Both the position numbers and the translations under genes were made by a program. The notes below the pieces were generated by a model that saw nothing but the letters and a program-made list of their open reading frames with translations, was not told the origin of the DNA and did no database searches. A DNA stretch of 64,000 nt from FEN-33 sp963768775 (lineage in GTDB: Archaea; Thermoplasmatota; Thermoplasmata; Methanomassiliicoccales; UBA472), in the NCBI GenBank assembly GCA_963768775.1, contig CAVYIY010000006.1:248001-312000 (forward strand), in the 5' to 3' direction. This document shows, one piece after another, positions 1 through 8,075 of the stretch; the first letter of the stretch is position 1, and every line of letters starts with the position of its first letter.

Positions 1-1248
1 GACGAGACTGCCCAGGTGCCGGAGAGGCTGGTAATGGAGCTGGCGCGGCAGCAGACATTGGCCGTCGGTTCATGGAAGAAGGCCAAGGCGGCGAAGGATT
101 ATTCGATCTTCAAGACCGACCTATCGAAGAATATCGAACTCAAGAAGGAACTGGCGAGCATTCTGATGGTCGTCAAGGGGGTCAAGACTGATTACGATGC
201 ATTGATCGACAGCTTCGAGCCTGGTTTGACATCGGAGAGGATCTCGGAGGTCTTCTCCGACATGAAGCTCGGGCTGATCAGGGTGAAGGACAAGATCGAG
301 GCATCGGGAACGAAACCCGACCTGTCGATCCTCCATCGGCACGTCGGCGTGGCGTCACAGAGGAAGATAAGCAAAGCTTTGACCGATTCCATTGGATTCG
401 AAATAACTGGTGAGAATTCTGGGGGGCGCCTCGATGAGTCAGAGCACCCGTTCACCAACGGCTATTACGAGGATGTGAGGATCACCACCCATTACTATCC
501 GGATAGGTTCGCCACCAGCATGTTCAGCGTCCTGCATGAAGGTGGGCATGCATTGTATGAGCAGAACATACCAAGCGGGTGGATCTACCAGCCGGTGGGC
601 GGATCTTCCAGCTATGGCGTCCATGAATCGCAGAGCCGCTTTGTCGAGAACGTCATCGGCAGGAGTCCAGAGTACCTTGCCAGCATTCTGCCCAAATTGA
701 GGAGGCTCACGGGAGGGTCGCTCACCGGGGTGAAATTGCCGGACTTTGTACTTGCTGTGAATAACGTCGAAGCGTCGAAGATCAGGACCGAGGCCGACGA
801 GGTAACGTATGGCCTCCATGTGATAATCAGGTTCGAGATAGAGAAGGCCATATTCGACGGGAAGGCAGAGGTGGACGAGTTGCCCCAGATTTGGAACGAG
901 AAGTACTCTCAGTACCTCGGCGTGGATATCGAGAACGATTCTGAGGGTTTGATGCAGGACATCCATTGGTCTGGAGGAATGTTCGGGTACTTCCCCAGTT
1001 ACGCTCTGGGCAACATCTACGGGGGCATGTTCCTAGCCAAGCTGAACCAGACCCTTCCAGAGTGGAGGACTAGCATCAGGAAAGGCAAGTTCGGCCCGGT
1101 GAAGGACTGGCTCGTCGCGAATGTGCATTCGAAGGGCGATCTCTACGACCCCATCGATCTCGTCAGAGCGGTGACTGGAAAGGATATCTCGATTGAGCCA
1201 TTCATAGCCTATCTTAACGAGAAGTTTGGGACCATCTACGGGTTCTGA
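1..1248 (+). CDS. M32 (Taq-type) metallocarboxypeptidase, 5' end off the window
   Basis: Zinc carboxypeptidase that trims C-terminal residues from peptides in the cytoplasm. The frame is open from base 1, so the gene begins left of the window; a GTG at 16 is an internal Val, not a start. The HExxH zinc motif (HEGGH) is at 535-549, and the M32 block HESQSRFVEN follows about 25 residues later. About 415 residues are visible against roughly 500 in the family, so some 85 N-terminal residues are missing. The C-terminal half (DIHWSGGMFGYFPSYALGN) is typical of M32 and intact. It stands alone; the next gene on this strand is 870 bp away. Confidence 0.93.
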   Translation, partial: DETAQVPERLVMELARQQTLAVGSWKKAKAAKDYSIFKTDLSKNIELKKELASILMVVKGVKTDYDALIDSFEPGLTSERISEVFSDMKLGLIRVKDKIEASGTKPDLSILHRHVGVASQRKISKALTDSIGFEITGENSGGRLDESEHPFTNGYYEDVRITTHYYPDRFATSMFSVLHEGGHALYEQNIPSGWIYQPVGGSSSYGVHESQSRFVENVIGRSPEYLASILPKLRRLTGGSLTGVKLPDFVLAVNNVEASKIRTEADEVTYGLHVIIRFEIEKAIFDGKAEVDELPQIWNEKYSQYLGVDIENDSEGLMQDIHWSGGMFGYFPSYALGNIYGGMFLAKLNQTLPEWRTSIRKGKFGPVKDWLVANVHSKGDLYDPIDLVRAVTGKDISIEPFIAYLNEKFGTIYGF

Positions 1249-1360
1249 GCCGGCTCAAATCGATTCCATGGTTAATGGTCGAAGGCCTTCGATCAATCGA
1301 TCCAGGTCAGGTTCGCTCGAACAAGCGATGATACGAACCAGTGGCACGAATGCATGTCAC

Positions 1361-1380
1361 TATTATCTATTTAGATAATA
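1361..1380. promoter_or_regulatory. Perfect A+T-rich inverted repeat
   Basis: Arms TATTATCTA and TAGATAATA flank a 2-bp TT centre, a perfect 20-bp dyad. It lies downstream of the M32 gene and of the minus-strand zinc-ribbon gene (ends 1451), so it may be a bidirectional terminator or a protein-binding site. No partner site was seen nearby. Confidence 0.4.
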
Positions 1381-1450
1381 CACGAATCGGACAACCGCTG
1401 AACATCGATGAGAGCATCTCCGGTCACAATAATCCGGTGACGGCAAGTGT

Positions 1451-1915
1451 CTACAACGGGGCGCCGCAGGATTCGCATTTGTTGGTGCCAATGTGATTCT
1501 GTGAGCCGCAATAGTCGCACTTCGCAGAGGCCACTGCAATCTCCTCTGCTCTTTCCCATTCTCCAATCTGTCTCCTTCTTGCCGCGTAGGCCATGATGAA
1601 CAGCGAGATGGCTATGGCACAGGTCACCAGGCAAACGATGAGGAATCCCGGCTCCGCGATCGCGGCGACCAGGCCAAAGGAGAGTCCAAAGAACGCCAGC
1701 AGGCCGCCGATGCCAGCCATCAGAGTTGCGGCAATAGACGGTTCTGGTTTGGGCGGCATCTCCCGGTTGACCGCGCCGACGCATGAGGAACATGCGCTAT
1801 GTCCCTGGTCCTGCGGATTACCTCGGTCCTGGGCGCTCGTCAGTCTTTCACCTGTTGAGCCAAAAGTGGACTGGGATTTAGAACATTTCGTCCAGAATAT
1901 CAAATCTGTGGCCAT
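1451..1915 (-). CDS. Small membrane protein with C-terminal zinc ribbon
   Basis: Function unknown. The C-terminus holds a four-Cys zinc ribbon (CDYCGSQN...NKCESCGAPL). In front are two hydrophobic spans (MAGIGGLLAFFGLSFGLVAAI and FLIVCLVTCAIAISLFIMAY), then a basic RRRQ stretch. Near the N-terminus is a CSSC pair that may be half of another metal site. The start is uncertain: the frame opens at 1915, but the Met at 1759 (MPPKPEPS) would give a 102-residue protein keeping both membrane spans and the ribbon. Tail-anchored or two-span zinc-ribbon proteins of this type are common in Thermoplasmatota. It has no operon partner. Confidence 0.55.
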   Translation of the reverse strand: MATDLIFWTKCSKSQSTFGSTGERLTSAQDRGNPQDQGHSACSSCVGAVNREMPPKPEPSIAATLMAGIGGLLAFFGLSFGLVAAIAEPGFLIVCLVTCAIAISLFIMAYAARRRQIGEWERAEEIAVASAKCDYCGSQNHIGTNKCESCGAPL

Positions 1916-2118
1916 CTGGCATTCTTAAGCTCAACCTATTGACCCATGGCAGGATCAGTAGCAGAACCATCGTCCGTATGGAATCCGGCAAGCAATCGTC
2001 CGAGCCGTCAGATGCACGCGGAAAGACAGCGGGCTGGCGTTCATTGTCGGGACTTCTGAGAACTCCTCAACATGCGGTTTCCAATCCCTTTAATTCCTTC
2101 GAAATCAAATGACGAGCG

Positions 2119-2676
2119 ATGCCGATGCTCGACAAGAAGATGGCCCTCGATTTGGTTAGGAAATACGTGAAGAAGGAGAATAATGTCCGGCATATGATCG
2201 CCGTCGGGGCGATCATGCGTTCAGTCGCCTCCAAGCTGAATGAGGACACGGATAGATGGGAGATGGTGGGCCTCCTGCATGATATTGATTATGAGATGTG
2301 CGCAGGTCCCAGCGACCACACTATCAAAGCGAAGGAGCTGCTAGAAGGCGTCGTCGATGCAGAGACGATCGAGGCAATAATGGCCCACAACTTCGAGAAC
2401 ACCAACGTCCCGGTCGATTCCCGTCTTAAGATGGGATTGGTGGCATGCGATGCCGCCTCTGGACTGGTCATCGCATGCGCCCTGGTGATGCCGTCGAAGA
2501 ATATCGGCGATGTGAAGCTTGAGTCACTCATGAAGAAGTTTCGTTCCAAGGACTTTGCGAAGGGGGTTTCGAGAGACAGGATTTTGCGTTGCACGGAACT
2601 TGGATTGAGTTTGGAGGAATTCCTGGCGCTAGCCCTCAGCGGAATGAACGACGTCGCCAGCGAAATCGGTTCCTGA
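2119..2676 (+). CDS. HD-domain metal-dependent phosphohydrolase
   Basis: Predicted cytoplasmic phosphohydrolase of the HD superfamily, substrate unknown. The 185-residue protein shows the metal ligands in order: His in NVRHMIAVG, the HD pair in GLLHDIDYE, His in DHTIKA and MAHN, and Asp in ACDAASG. This is the compact HDIG-like form that acts alone. A TATA-like CCCTTTAATTCC sits just upstream, and the start ATG at 2119 follows a short leader. It is monocistronic; the next element is a tRNA on the other strand. Confidence 0.82.
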   Translation: MPMLDKKMALDLVRKYVKKENNVRHMIAVGAIMRSVASKLNEDTDRWEMVGLLHDIDYEMCAGPSDHTIKAKELLEGVVDAETIEAIMAHNFENTNVPVDSRLKMGLVACDAASGLVIACALVMPSKNIGDVKLESLMKKFRSKDFAKGVSRDRILRCTELGLSLEEFLALALSGMNDVASEIGS

Positions 2677-2824
2677 TCGAAGACGATTCATCGCCAGGTC
2701 TACTCGCATGGACTTCAATATATCACCGTCGGCGCATCCAGCTGACTCGACTAGAGAATGACTCAATTCGAGAAACCCGAAGTGCCCCGAGAAGGGCCTT
2801 CCTATGTCAAGGCAGAAAATGAAG

Positions 2825-2899
2825 TGGGCCCAAGGAGATTTGGACTCCCGACCTTCCGGTTATCAGCCGGACGCTCCAACCAGGCTAAGCTATGGGCCC
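2825..2899 (-). tRNA. tRNA-Ile (anticodon GAU), copy 1
   Basis: Full 75-nt cloverleaf on the minus strand: acceptor GGGCCCA/TGGGCCC, anticodon stem TCCGG/CCGGA around loop CTGATAA (anticodon GAT), T arm GGGAG/CTCCT, discriminator A. No intron. The only clear differences from copy 2 at 4041 are the outer anticodon-stem pair (U-A here, C-G there), a compensated change. Confidence 0.96.
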
Positions 2900-3033
2900 G
2901 TTGGATTCACCGAATGGCGCTATCCTTCTTAAGACTTGCCATCCAGCATTTCGTAAATAGATCAGTCTAGCAAATGAACTCGAACCTCCGCTTGCGACCT
3001 TACGAATCTGGTCGAAGCAAGCGAGCAATTGTT

Positions 3034-3937
3034 ATGTCGGAGGAAGATGCAACTGCCGTGAATGGGTTGCAGATAGCGACGCTGGCGATTGACGGCGGAG
3101 TATTCATTCTCATTCTGAAACTGATGGCCTTTCTGGTCTCGGATTCCGTGGCCCTACTTTCTGATGCCATGGAATCGATAATCAACATCGTCGCGTCCGT
3201 GATGATGCTGACAGCGCTGATCATCTCTGCCAGGGAAGAGGATGAGAACCATCGATACGGGCACAGAAAAGCAGAGAAAATCTCCGCCTTGGTGGAAGGG
3301 GTTCTGATATCATCGCAGCAGTCCTCATCGTCCAGGCAACCATCAGACGATTGTTCAATCCAGTGAGATTCGTCGATATCGACCTGGGATTGATCATCTC
3401 ATTGTGAGCAACCTCATCGAATGGCATACTGGCGATGATGATGTTTCGAGCTTCGAAGAAGAACCGATCGATGGCTTTGGAAGGGGATGCGAAGCATCTA
3501 TTCTCAGACGTGATTTCCTCGCTGGGCGTGATCATCGGACTATTTATCGCCAGCGTCACCGGATACTATATCATTGACCCGTTGATCGCCTTGATTATCG
3601 CGGTTCTCCTGGTGAGGATGGGCATCGATGTCTTCTGCAAGACGAGCATCGACCTAATGGATTCGAATTGTCCAGAAGAGGAGAGGGCAATTGTTGCCAT
3701 GTTGGAGAAGACCAGGGATACCTTGAGTACCACGGATTGAAGACCAGGAGGTCCGAGGACAGGGCGTTCATAGAAGTCCATCTCTGCGTCGATGGAGAGG
3801 TGACGGTCAGGGAGGCGCACGAGCTGAATGAAGGAATCGAAGAAGCGCTGGAGCCGGCCGTTCCCGGCATGCTATCCACCATCCACATTGAAGATCAGAC
3901 TCATTGCGAATCACATAAGTCCCATCTGGCCCGGTGA
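3034..3937 (+). pseudogene. Cation diffusion facilitator (CDF) transporter, broken reading frame
   Basis: CDF exporters move divalent metals (Zn, Co, Fe, Mn) out of the cell in exchange for protons. The expected parts appear in order but in different frames. TM1-2 (FLVSDSVALLSDAMESIINIV) is in the first frame to about 3310. A frame change gives IIAAVLIVQATIRRLFNP and the next membrane span. An in-frame TGA lies at 3405-3407, then ATSSNGILAMMMFRASKK and the second metal site (GDAKHLFSDVISSLGVIIG). A further frame change near 3715 restores YLEYHGLKTRRSEDRAFIEVHL, the cytoplasmic domain, ending IEDQTHC. The start ATG at 3034 is chosen because a TATA-like element near 2951-2960 would place transcription start after the earlier Met at 2974. 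The breaks may be real decay or base-call errors. Confidence 0.85.
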
Positions 3938-4040
3938 TTGGATGTCGAATGCAACTATGTATCAAACAGGCCGACACGTCGGGCGATCTTCCCTCATCGA
4001 AAGCCAATCAGATGGGGGTGAGTTGATGAATGGAAGGTGG

Positions 4041-4115
4041 TGGGCCCAAGGAGATTTGGACTCCCGACCTCCCGGTTATCAGCCGGGCGCTCCAACCAGG
4101 CTAAGCTATGGGCCC
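4041..4115 (-). tRNA. tRNA-Ile (anticodon GAU), copy 2
   Basis: 75-nt cloverleaf on the minus strand with acceptor GGGCCCA/TGGGCCC, anticodon stem CCCGG/CCGGG, loop CTGATAA (GAT) and discriminator A. Upstream (to the right) is a TATA-like GGTTTAAAACG. It lies about 1.2 kb from copy 1, with the broken CDF gene between them. Confidence 0.96.
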
Positions 4116-4238
4116 AATTTAGCTGGAGAACACCAGAGTTCGTTTTAAACCTTTCTCCTTTGAATAAATCCATACAATAGCTGGATTGCTGGCAAGGGTC
4201 AAGCTCAATAGCCAGAAACAGGTTTATTCCTGACGAAA

Positions 4239-4486
4239 ATGAATGGCGGCCTGAAGAATCGGGGCAAGATCCGGTCAGATGTCGAGGACCGAAGAAGGCG
4301 GTGGAGGAGTACACCGACACGAAGCTTGCATGTGTTTCATCCTATACTTTCGATCCCCTTCTGGCTGAGAAGAACGTCGATCACATGTTCGGGACCGCCT
4401 AACTGCCCCTTGGCTTCGTCGGCTCGGTCAAGGACAACGGCGACCACGACAATCGAGAGTTCCTTGTCCCAATGGCGACGACGAGC
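4239..4486 (+). pseudogene. Decayed 5' fragment of a class I HMG-CoA reductase
   Basis: Read across a 2-nt shift near 4297 and an in-frame TAA at 4400-4402, this stretch encodes MNGGLKNRGKIRSDVEDRR, then AVEEYTDTKLACVSS, FDPLLAEKNVDHMFGTA, stop, LPLGFVGSVKDNG and FLVPMATT. That is collinear with residues 1 to about 80 of the complete class I enzyme at 5887 (GLKNN...DERRAAVEEFSHVKLD, DPILAEKNLENMIG, IPLGFVGPI, FIVPMATTEG). Homology stops where the catalytic Glu would follow, and the promoter region of the class II gene begins. It is an inactivated, truncated paralogue just upstream of the intact pair. Confidence 0.85.
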
Positions 4487-4513
4487 TTTGGGATAACGTT
4501 TCACCACTCGTTG

Positions 4514-4535
4514 TCGGTTAAGGCTTATTAACCGA
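4514..4535. promoter_or_regulatory. Inverted repeat over the promoter of the class II HMG-CoA reductase
   Basis: Perfect arms TCGGTTAA (4514-4521) and TTAACCGA (4528-4535) around GGCTTA. The right half contains the TATA-like TTATTAA, which would put transcription start near 4553, some 25 nt before the ATG at 4579. This is a suitable place for a repressor; the regulator is unknown. Confidence 0.4.
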
Positions 4536-4578
4536 GAGTCAGTTACTCAGTCAAATCTATAATGGCTGGTGATGAGAA

Positions 4579-5841
4579 ATGACAAGATCGTCAACGATCT
4601 CGGGTTTTTACAAACTCACGCCAAGAGAGCGACTGGCAGTCATTAAGGACTTCGCCAATTTGACCGACGAAGAAGTCCGCTTGCTGGAAAACACAGGCTC
4701 CTTGACCATGGAGGTTGCAGACCATATGGTTGAAAACGCCATCGGCGTCCTCCCAGAACCGCTAGGAATCGGTGTAAACTTCCAGATTAATCACAAAGAC
4801 TATCTAATTCCAATGGCAACCGAGGAACCCAGCGTAATCGCAGCCGCTAGCTATGCCGCCCGGATGGTACGAGACGGCGGAGGCTTCCACACGAGCAGTA
4901 CTGCGCCTATCATGATTGGACAAATTCAAGTAGTCAAACTAGAAAACGCTGAAGATGCGAAAAAGAAGGTTCTCGATGCCAAAGCAGATGTCCTCAAGAA
5001 AGCCAACGATCAGGACCCTGTCCTCAACTCATTCGGAGGAGGGGCCAAAGACCTCGATGCACGTGTCATAGACACATCAATGGGACAAATGCTCATTGTG
5101 CACCTGTTTGTGGATTGTCAAGATGCCATGGGAGCAAACGCAGTTAACACGATGGCCGAGGCTGTGGCGCCATTGATTGAGCAGCTCACGGGCGGACGTG
5201 TTTATCTTCGCATCATCTCTAACTTGGCGGTGAAACGTCTCGCCAAATCATGGTGCACTGTGCCCAAAGAAGCTGTCGGGGGCGAAGAAGTTGTAGATGG
5301 CATCGCTTACGCGTCTGCATTTGCCGCCGCAGACCCCTATCGAGCGGCCACTCACAACAAGGGAGTCATGAACGGCATAATCGCGGTTGTCTTGGCAACG
5401 GGCAACGATCACAGAGCGATTGAGGCAGGAGCACACGCGTATGCCGCATTCAACGGGCCTTATACCACAATATCAAATTGGACCAAGACCGACAACGGCG
5501 ACTTGCAGGGCTCAATAGAGTTGCCCATGGCGGTTGGCCTAATCGGTGGTGCGGTTAAGACCCATCCGATAGCAAGGATATCCATGAAGATTCTGGGGGT
5601 CAAATCAGCTAGCGAATTCGGAGAGGTGCTTGCCGCCGTCGGCCTGGCTCAAAACCTAGCAGCCCTTCGCGCATTGGCAAGTGAAGGCATCCAACGCGGC
5701 CATATGTCTCTGCATGCGCGAAACATCGCCGTTACCGCAGGCGCTGGTCCCGACCAAATCGACATAGTTGCCGAACGCATGGTCAAAGAGCGCAAAGTAC
5801 GGGTAGATCGCGCTAAAGAGATCCTTGAAGAGCTGAAGTAG
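4579..5841 (+). CDS. mvaA: Class II (bacterial-type) HMG-CoA reductase
   Basis: Interconverts HMG-CoA and mevalonate with NAD(P)H, the committing step of isoprenoid (archaeal lipid) synthesis. The 420-residue protein has the class II hallmarks: ENAIGVLPEPLGIG, the catalytic Glu in MATEEPSVIAAAS, Lys in AATHNKGVMNG, Asp in GNDHRAIEAGAHAYA, and His in GHMSLHARN near the C-terminus. An SD-like GGTGATGA precedes the ATG. The gene is visibly richer in A+T (many AAA, CAA and AAC codons) than the class I gene 46 bp downstream, which fits separate acquisition. Class II enzymes in some archaea are known to have come from bacteria. Having both classes adjacent is unusual. It could also run oxidatively (mevalonate breakdown), but no such pathway genes are nearby. 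Confidence 0.93.
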   Translation: MTRSSTISGFYKLTPRERLAVIKDFANLTDEEVRLLENTGSLTMEVADHMVENAIGVLPEPLGIGVNFQINHKDYLIPMATEEPSVIAAASYAARMVRDGGGFHTSSTAPIMIGQIQVVKLENAEDAKKKVLDAKADVLKKANDQDPVLNSFGGGAKDLDARVIDTSMGQMLIVHLFVDCQDAMGANAVNTMAEAVAPLIEQLTGGRVYLRIISNLAVKRLAKSWCTVPKEAVGGEEVVDGIAYASAFAAADPYRAATHNKGVMNGIIAVVLATGNDHRAIEAGAHAYAAFNGPYTTISNWTKTDNGDLQGSIELPMAVGLIGGAVKTHPIARISMKILGVKSASEFGEVLAAVGLAQNLAALRALASEGIQRGHMSLHARNIAVTAGAGPDQIDIVAERMVKERKVRVDRAKEILEELK

Positions 5842-5886
5842 CGATATGAGGATTAAAGCCTTGAAGGCACTCTCCTAAGAGATACG

Positions 5887-7035
5887 ATGAGACGGGGTCT
5901 TAAGAATAATCAAAAAAGCAGAGCAGATATGGATGAGCGAAGAGCAGCGGTAGAGGAATTTTCTCACGTCAAGCTCGATACAATAAGCTCCTGTCCATTT
6001 GATCCGATTCTCGCAGAGAAGAACCTGGAGAACATGATTGGGTGTGTACATATCCCGCTCGGGTTTGTTGGACCGATAAGGATGAATGGAGAATGGGCCT
6101 CTGGTGATTTCATCGTCCCCATGGCTACGACGGAGGGCGCTCTCATTGCAACGGTCAATCGTGGTTGTGCGGTACTCACCGAATCCGGAGGAGCCAACCC
6201 GCATGTCGTCAAGGACGAGATGACAAGGGCCCCAGTGTTCCGAGTGAGCAACGTAAGGCATGGCATTGAGGTCGCCGCCTGGGTCGATGCCCACCTGAAC
6301 GAGCTCAGAGCGCTGGCATCCACCACCACCCGCCACGGCAAGCTGCTCTCCGCCTTCTCATCCGCGAACGGTCGGTCCCTCTACATCAGGTTCGCGTTCG
6401 ATACCGGGGATGCCATGGGCATGAACATGGTGACGATTGCCTCCGATCGCCTGGCCCGACGCATCGAGCAGGAAACAGGCGCCAAATTGATCTCAGTCTC
6501 GGGCAACTTCTGCGTCGACAAGAAGCCATCCGCAGTCAACTTCATATTAGGAAGGGGGAAGCTGGTTCTCGCCGACGCCACCATTCCCCGGGGCATCGTC
6601 GAGTCTAAGCTCAAGTTGACGCCGGAGGAGCTGGCGGAAGCAGCGTACCGCAAGAACCTGATGGGCAGCGCGATGTCCCTGGCCTACGGTTTCAACGCTC
6701 ACGTCGCGAATATGCTGGCAGCGATCTTCATCGCCACCGGGCAGGACCCGGCTCATGTGGTGGAGGGCAGCATGGCGTTCACCACTGCCGAAGTGGTCGA
6801 GGGGGACCTGTATGTCTCGTTGAGGCTTCCCTCTCTTGAGGTCGGAACGGTGGGGGGCGGGACGAAGCTGCCCAGCCAGAGCGAAGCGCTTTCAATGATC
6901 GGATGCTTGGGAACGGGGAAGGCGCGCAAGTTCGCCGAGATAATCGCCTCCGTGGCATTAGCAGGGGAACTGTCTACTCTGGCGGCACAGGCGACGGGCG
7001 AACTGGCGAGCGCGCATCAGGCGTTGGGACGCTGA
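5887..7035 (+). CDS. hmgA: Class I (archaeal/eukaryotic-type) HMG-CoA reductase
   Basis: NADPH-dependent reduction of HMG-CoA to mevalonate. The 382 residues hold the class I motifs: NLENMIGCVHIPLGFVGPI, catalytic Glu in MATTEGALIAT, Asp in DTGDAMGMNM, Lys in CVDKKPSAVNFILGRGK, GTVGGGTKLPSQ, and the C-terminal His in LASAHQALGR. It is soluble, with no membrane anchor. It follows the class II gene by 46 bp and is separated from the next gene by only 3 bp, so hmgA and the dehydrogenase are one transcript. The N-terminus matches the decayed copy at 4239, so this gene was duplicated at some point. No catalytic residue is missing. Confidence 0.93.
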   Translation: MRRGLKNNQKSRADMDERRAAVEEFSHVKLDTISSCPFDPILAEKNLENMIGCVHIPLGFVGPIRMNGEWASGDFIVPMATTEGALIATVNRGCAVLTESGGANPHVVKDEMTRAPVFRVSNVRHGIEVAAWVDAHLNELRALASTTTRHGKLLSAFSSANGRSLYIRFAFDTGDAMGMNMVTIASDRLARRIEQETGAKLISVSGNFCVDKKPSAVNFILGRGKLVLADATIPRGIVESKLKLTPEELAEAAYRKNLMGSAMSLAYGFNAHVANMLAAIFIATGQDPAHVVEGSMAFTTAEVVEGDLYVSLRLPSLEVGTVGGGTKLPSQSEALSMIGCLGTGKARKFAEIIASVALAGELSTLAAQATGELASAHQALGR

Positions 7036-7038
7036 GGG

Positions 7039-8025
7039 ATGACCGTGCCTTCAAAGCCAAAGGTGCTGGTGACGCGAGATCTGCCGGGCGACGCGATATC
7101 AAGGCTTAGGGAGCGCTTCCATGTCGACCTACCCACGCCCAATGAGGAGATCAGTCACGGACGATTGGTCAAGCACCTAGTAGACAAGCAAGGTCTCCTC
7201 TGTCTTCTGATGGACCGGATCGATGCCGAGGTCCTCGCCAACGCTCCGCTTCTTAAGGTGATCTCTGTCTATGCCGTCGGCTACAACAACGTCGACGTCA
7301 AGGAGGCCACCAGGCGTGGCATACTCGTTACAAACACCCCCGGGGTGCTCAGGGAGACCACGGCGGACCTTGCATGGGCTCTTCTCTTGGCAGCGGCGCG
7401 TCGAATTCCCGAGGGAGACAGGATGGTCCGCTCCGGAAGGTTCGCGGGATGGTCTCCCTCGCTGCTCCTCGGCCATGACGTTCACGGCAAGACGCTGGGT
7501 ATCGTTGGCATGGGTGACATCGGTATGGCCGTAGCGAGGAGGGCAGCTGGCTTTGGAATGCGCATTCTCTATCACAACCGCAACCCTTCCCCCCTGGCCG
7601 CCGAGGTCGGAGCGGAGATGGTGAGCTTGGACCACCTTCTAAGAAACGCGGATTTCGTCTCCTTGCACGTTCCCCTCAGCCAATCCACCCGTCATCTTAT
7701 CGGGAAAAGGGAGCTGGATATGATGAAACTGACAGCTATTCTCATCAACGTCTCCCGAGGAGAGGTGATCGACGAAGCGGCGCTGGTCGAGGCGCTCAAG
7801 AAGGGACAGATCGCCGGCGCGGGCCTGGATGTTTTCGAGAACGAGCCGAAGCTGGCGCCAGGACTGGTCGGACTGGCGAACGTGGTCCTCGCGCCCCACA
7901 TCGGCAGCGCCTCTGTGGAGACCAGACAGCGAATGGCGAGAATTGCGGTCGACAACCTCGCAGACGGATTGGAAGGACGCAGGCCGAAGCATATGGTCAA
8001 TCCCCAGGTGCTCGGAGATAGATAG
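7039..8025 (+). CDS. D-2-hydroxyacid dehydrogenase (glyoxylate/hydroxypyruvate reductase type)
   Basis: NAD(P)H-dependent reduction of a 2-oxoacid such as glyoxylate or hydroxypyruvate; cytoplasmic. 328 residues, with the N-terminal substrate domain (residues 1-100), the Rossmann motif GIVGMGDIG near residue 157, and the catalytic set Arg in NVSRGEVIDE, Glu in FENEP and His in APHIGSAS. The C-terminus lacks an ACT domain, so it is not a full SerA. Closest in feel to GyaR of archaea; the exact substrate cannot be told from sequence. It begins 3 bp after hmgA and ends 50 bp before pheT. Confidence 0.88.
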   Translation: MTVPSKPKVLVTRDLPGDAISRLRERFHVDLPTPNEEISHGRLVKHLVDKQGLLCLLMDRIDAEVLANAPLLKVISVYAVGYNNVDVKEATRRGILVTNTPGVLRETTADLAWALLLAAARRIPEGDRMVRSGRFAGWSPSLLLGHDVHGKTLGIVGMGDIGMAVARRAAGFGMRILYHNRNPSPLAAEVGAEMVSLDHLLRNADFVSLHVPLSQSTRHLIGKRELDMMKLTAILINVSRGEVIDEAALVEALKKGQIAGAGLDVFENEPKLAPGLVGLANVVLAPHIGSASVETRQRMARIAVDNLADGLEGRRPKHMVNPQVLGDR

Positions 8026-8075
8026 CCAGCATCGCTACATCAGCTTGAAATAGTCTCATTCCTATCGCTTCCTCG

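Noticed and set aside
3405..3407. In-frame TGA in the CDF gene as a selenocysteine or read-through codon
   Set aside because: Two frameshifts in the same gene show it is broken or mis-sequenced; no SECIS-like fold was seen.
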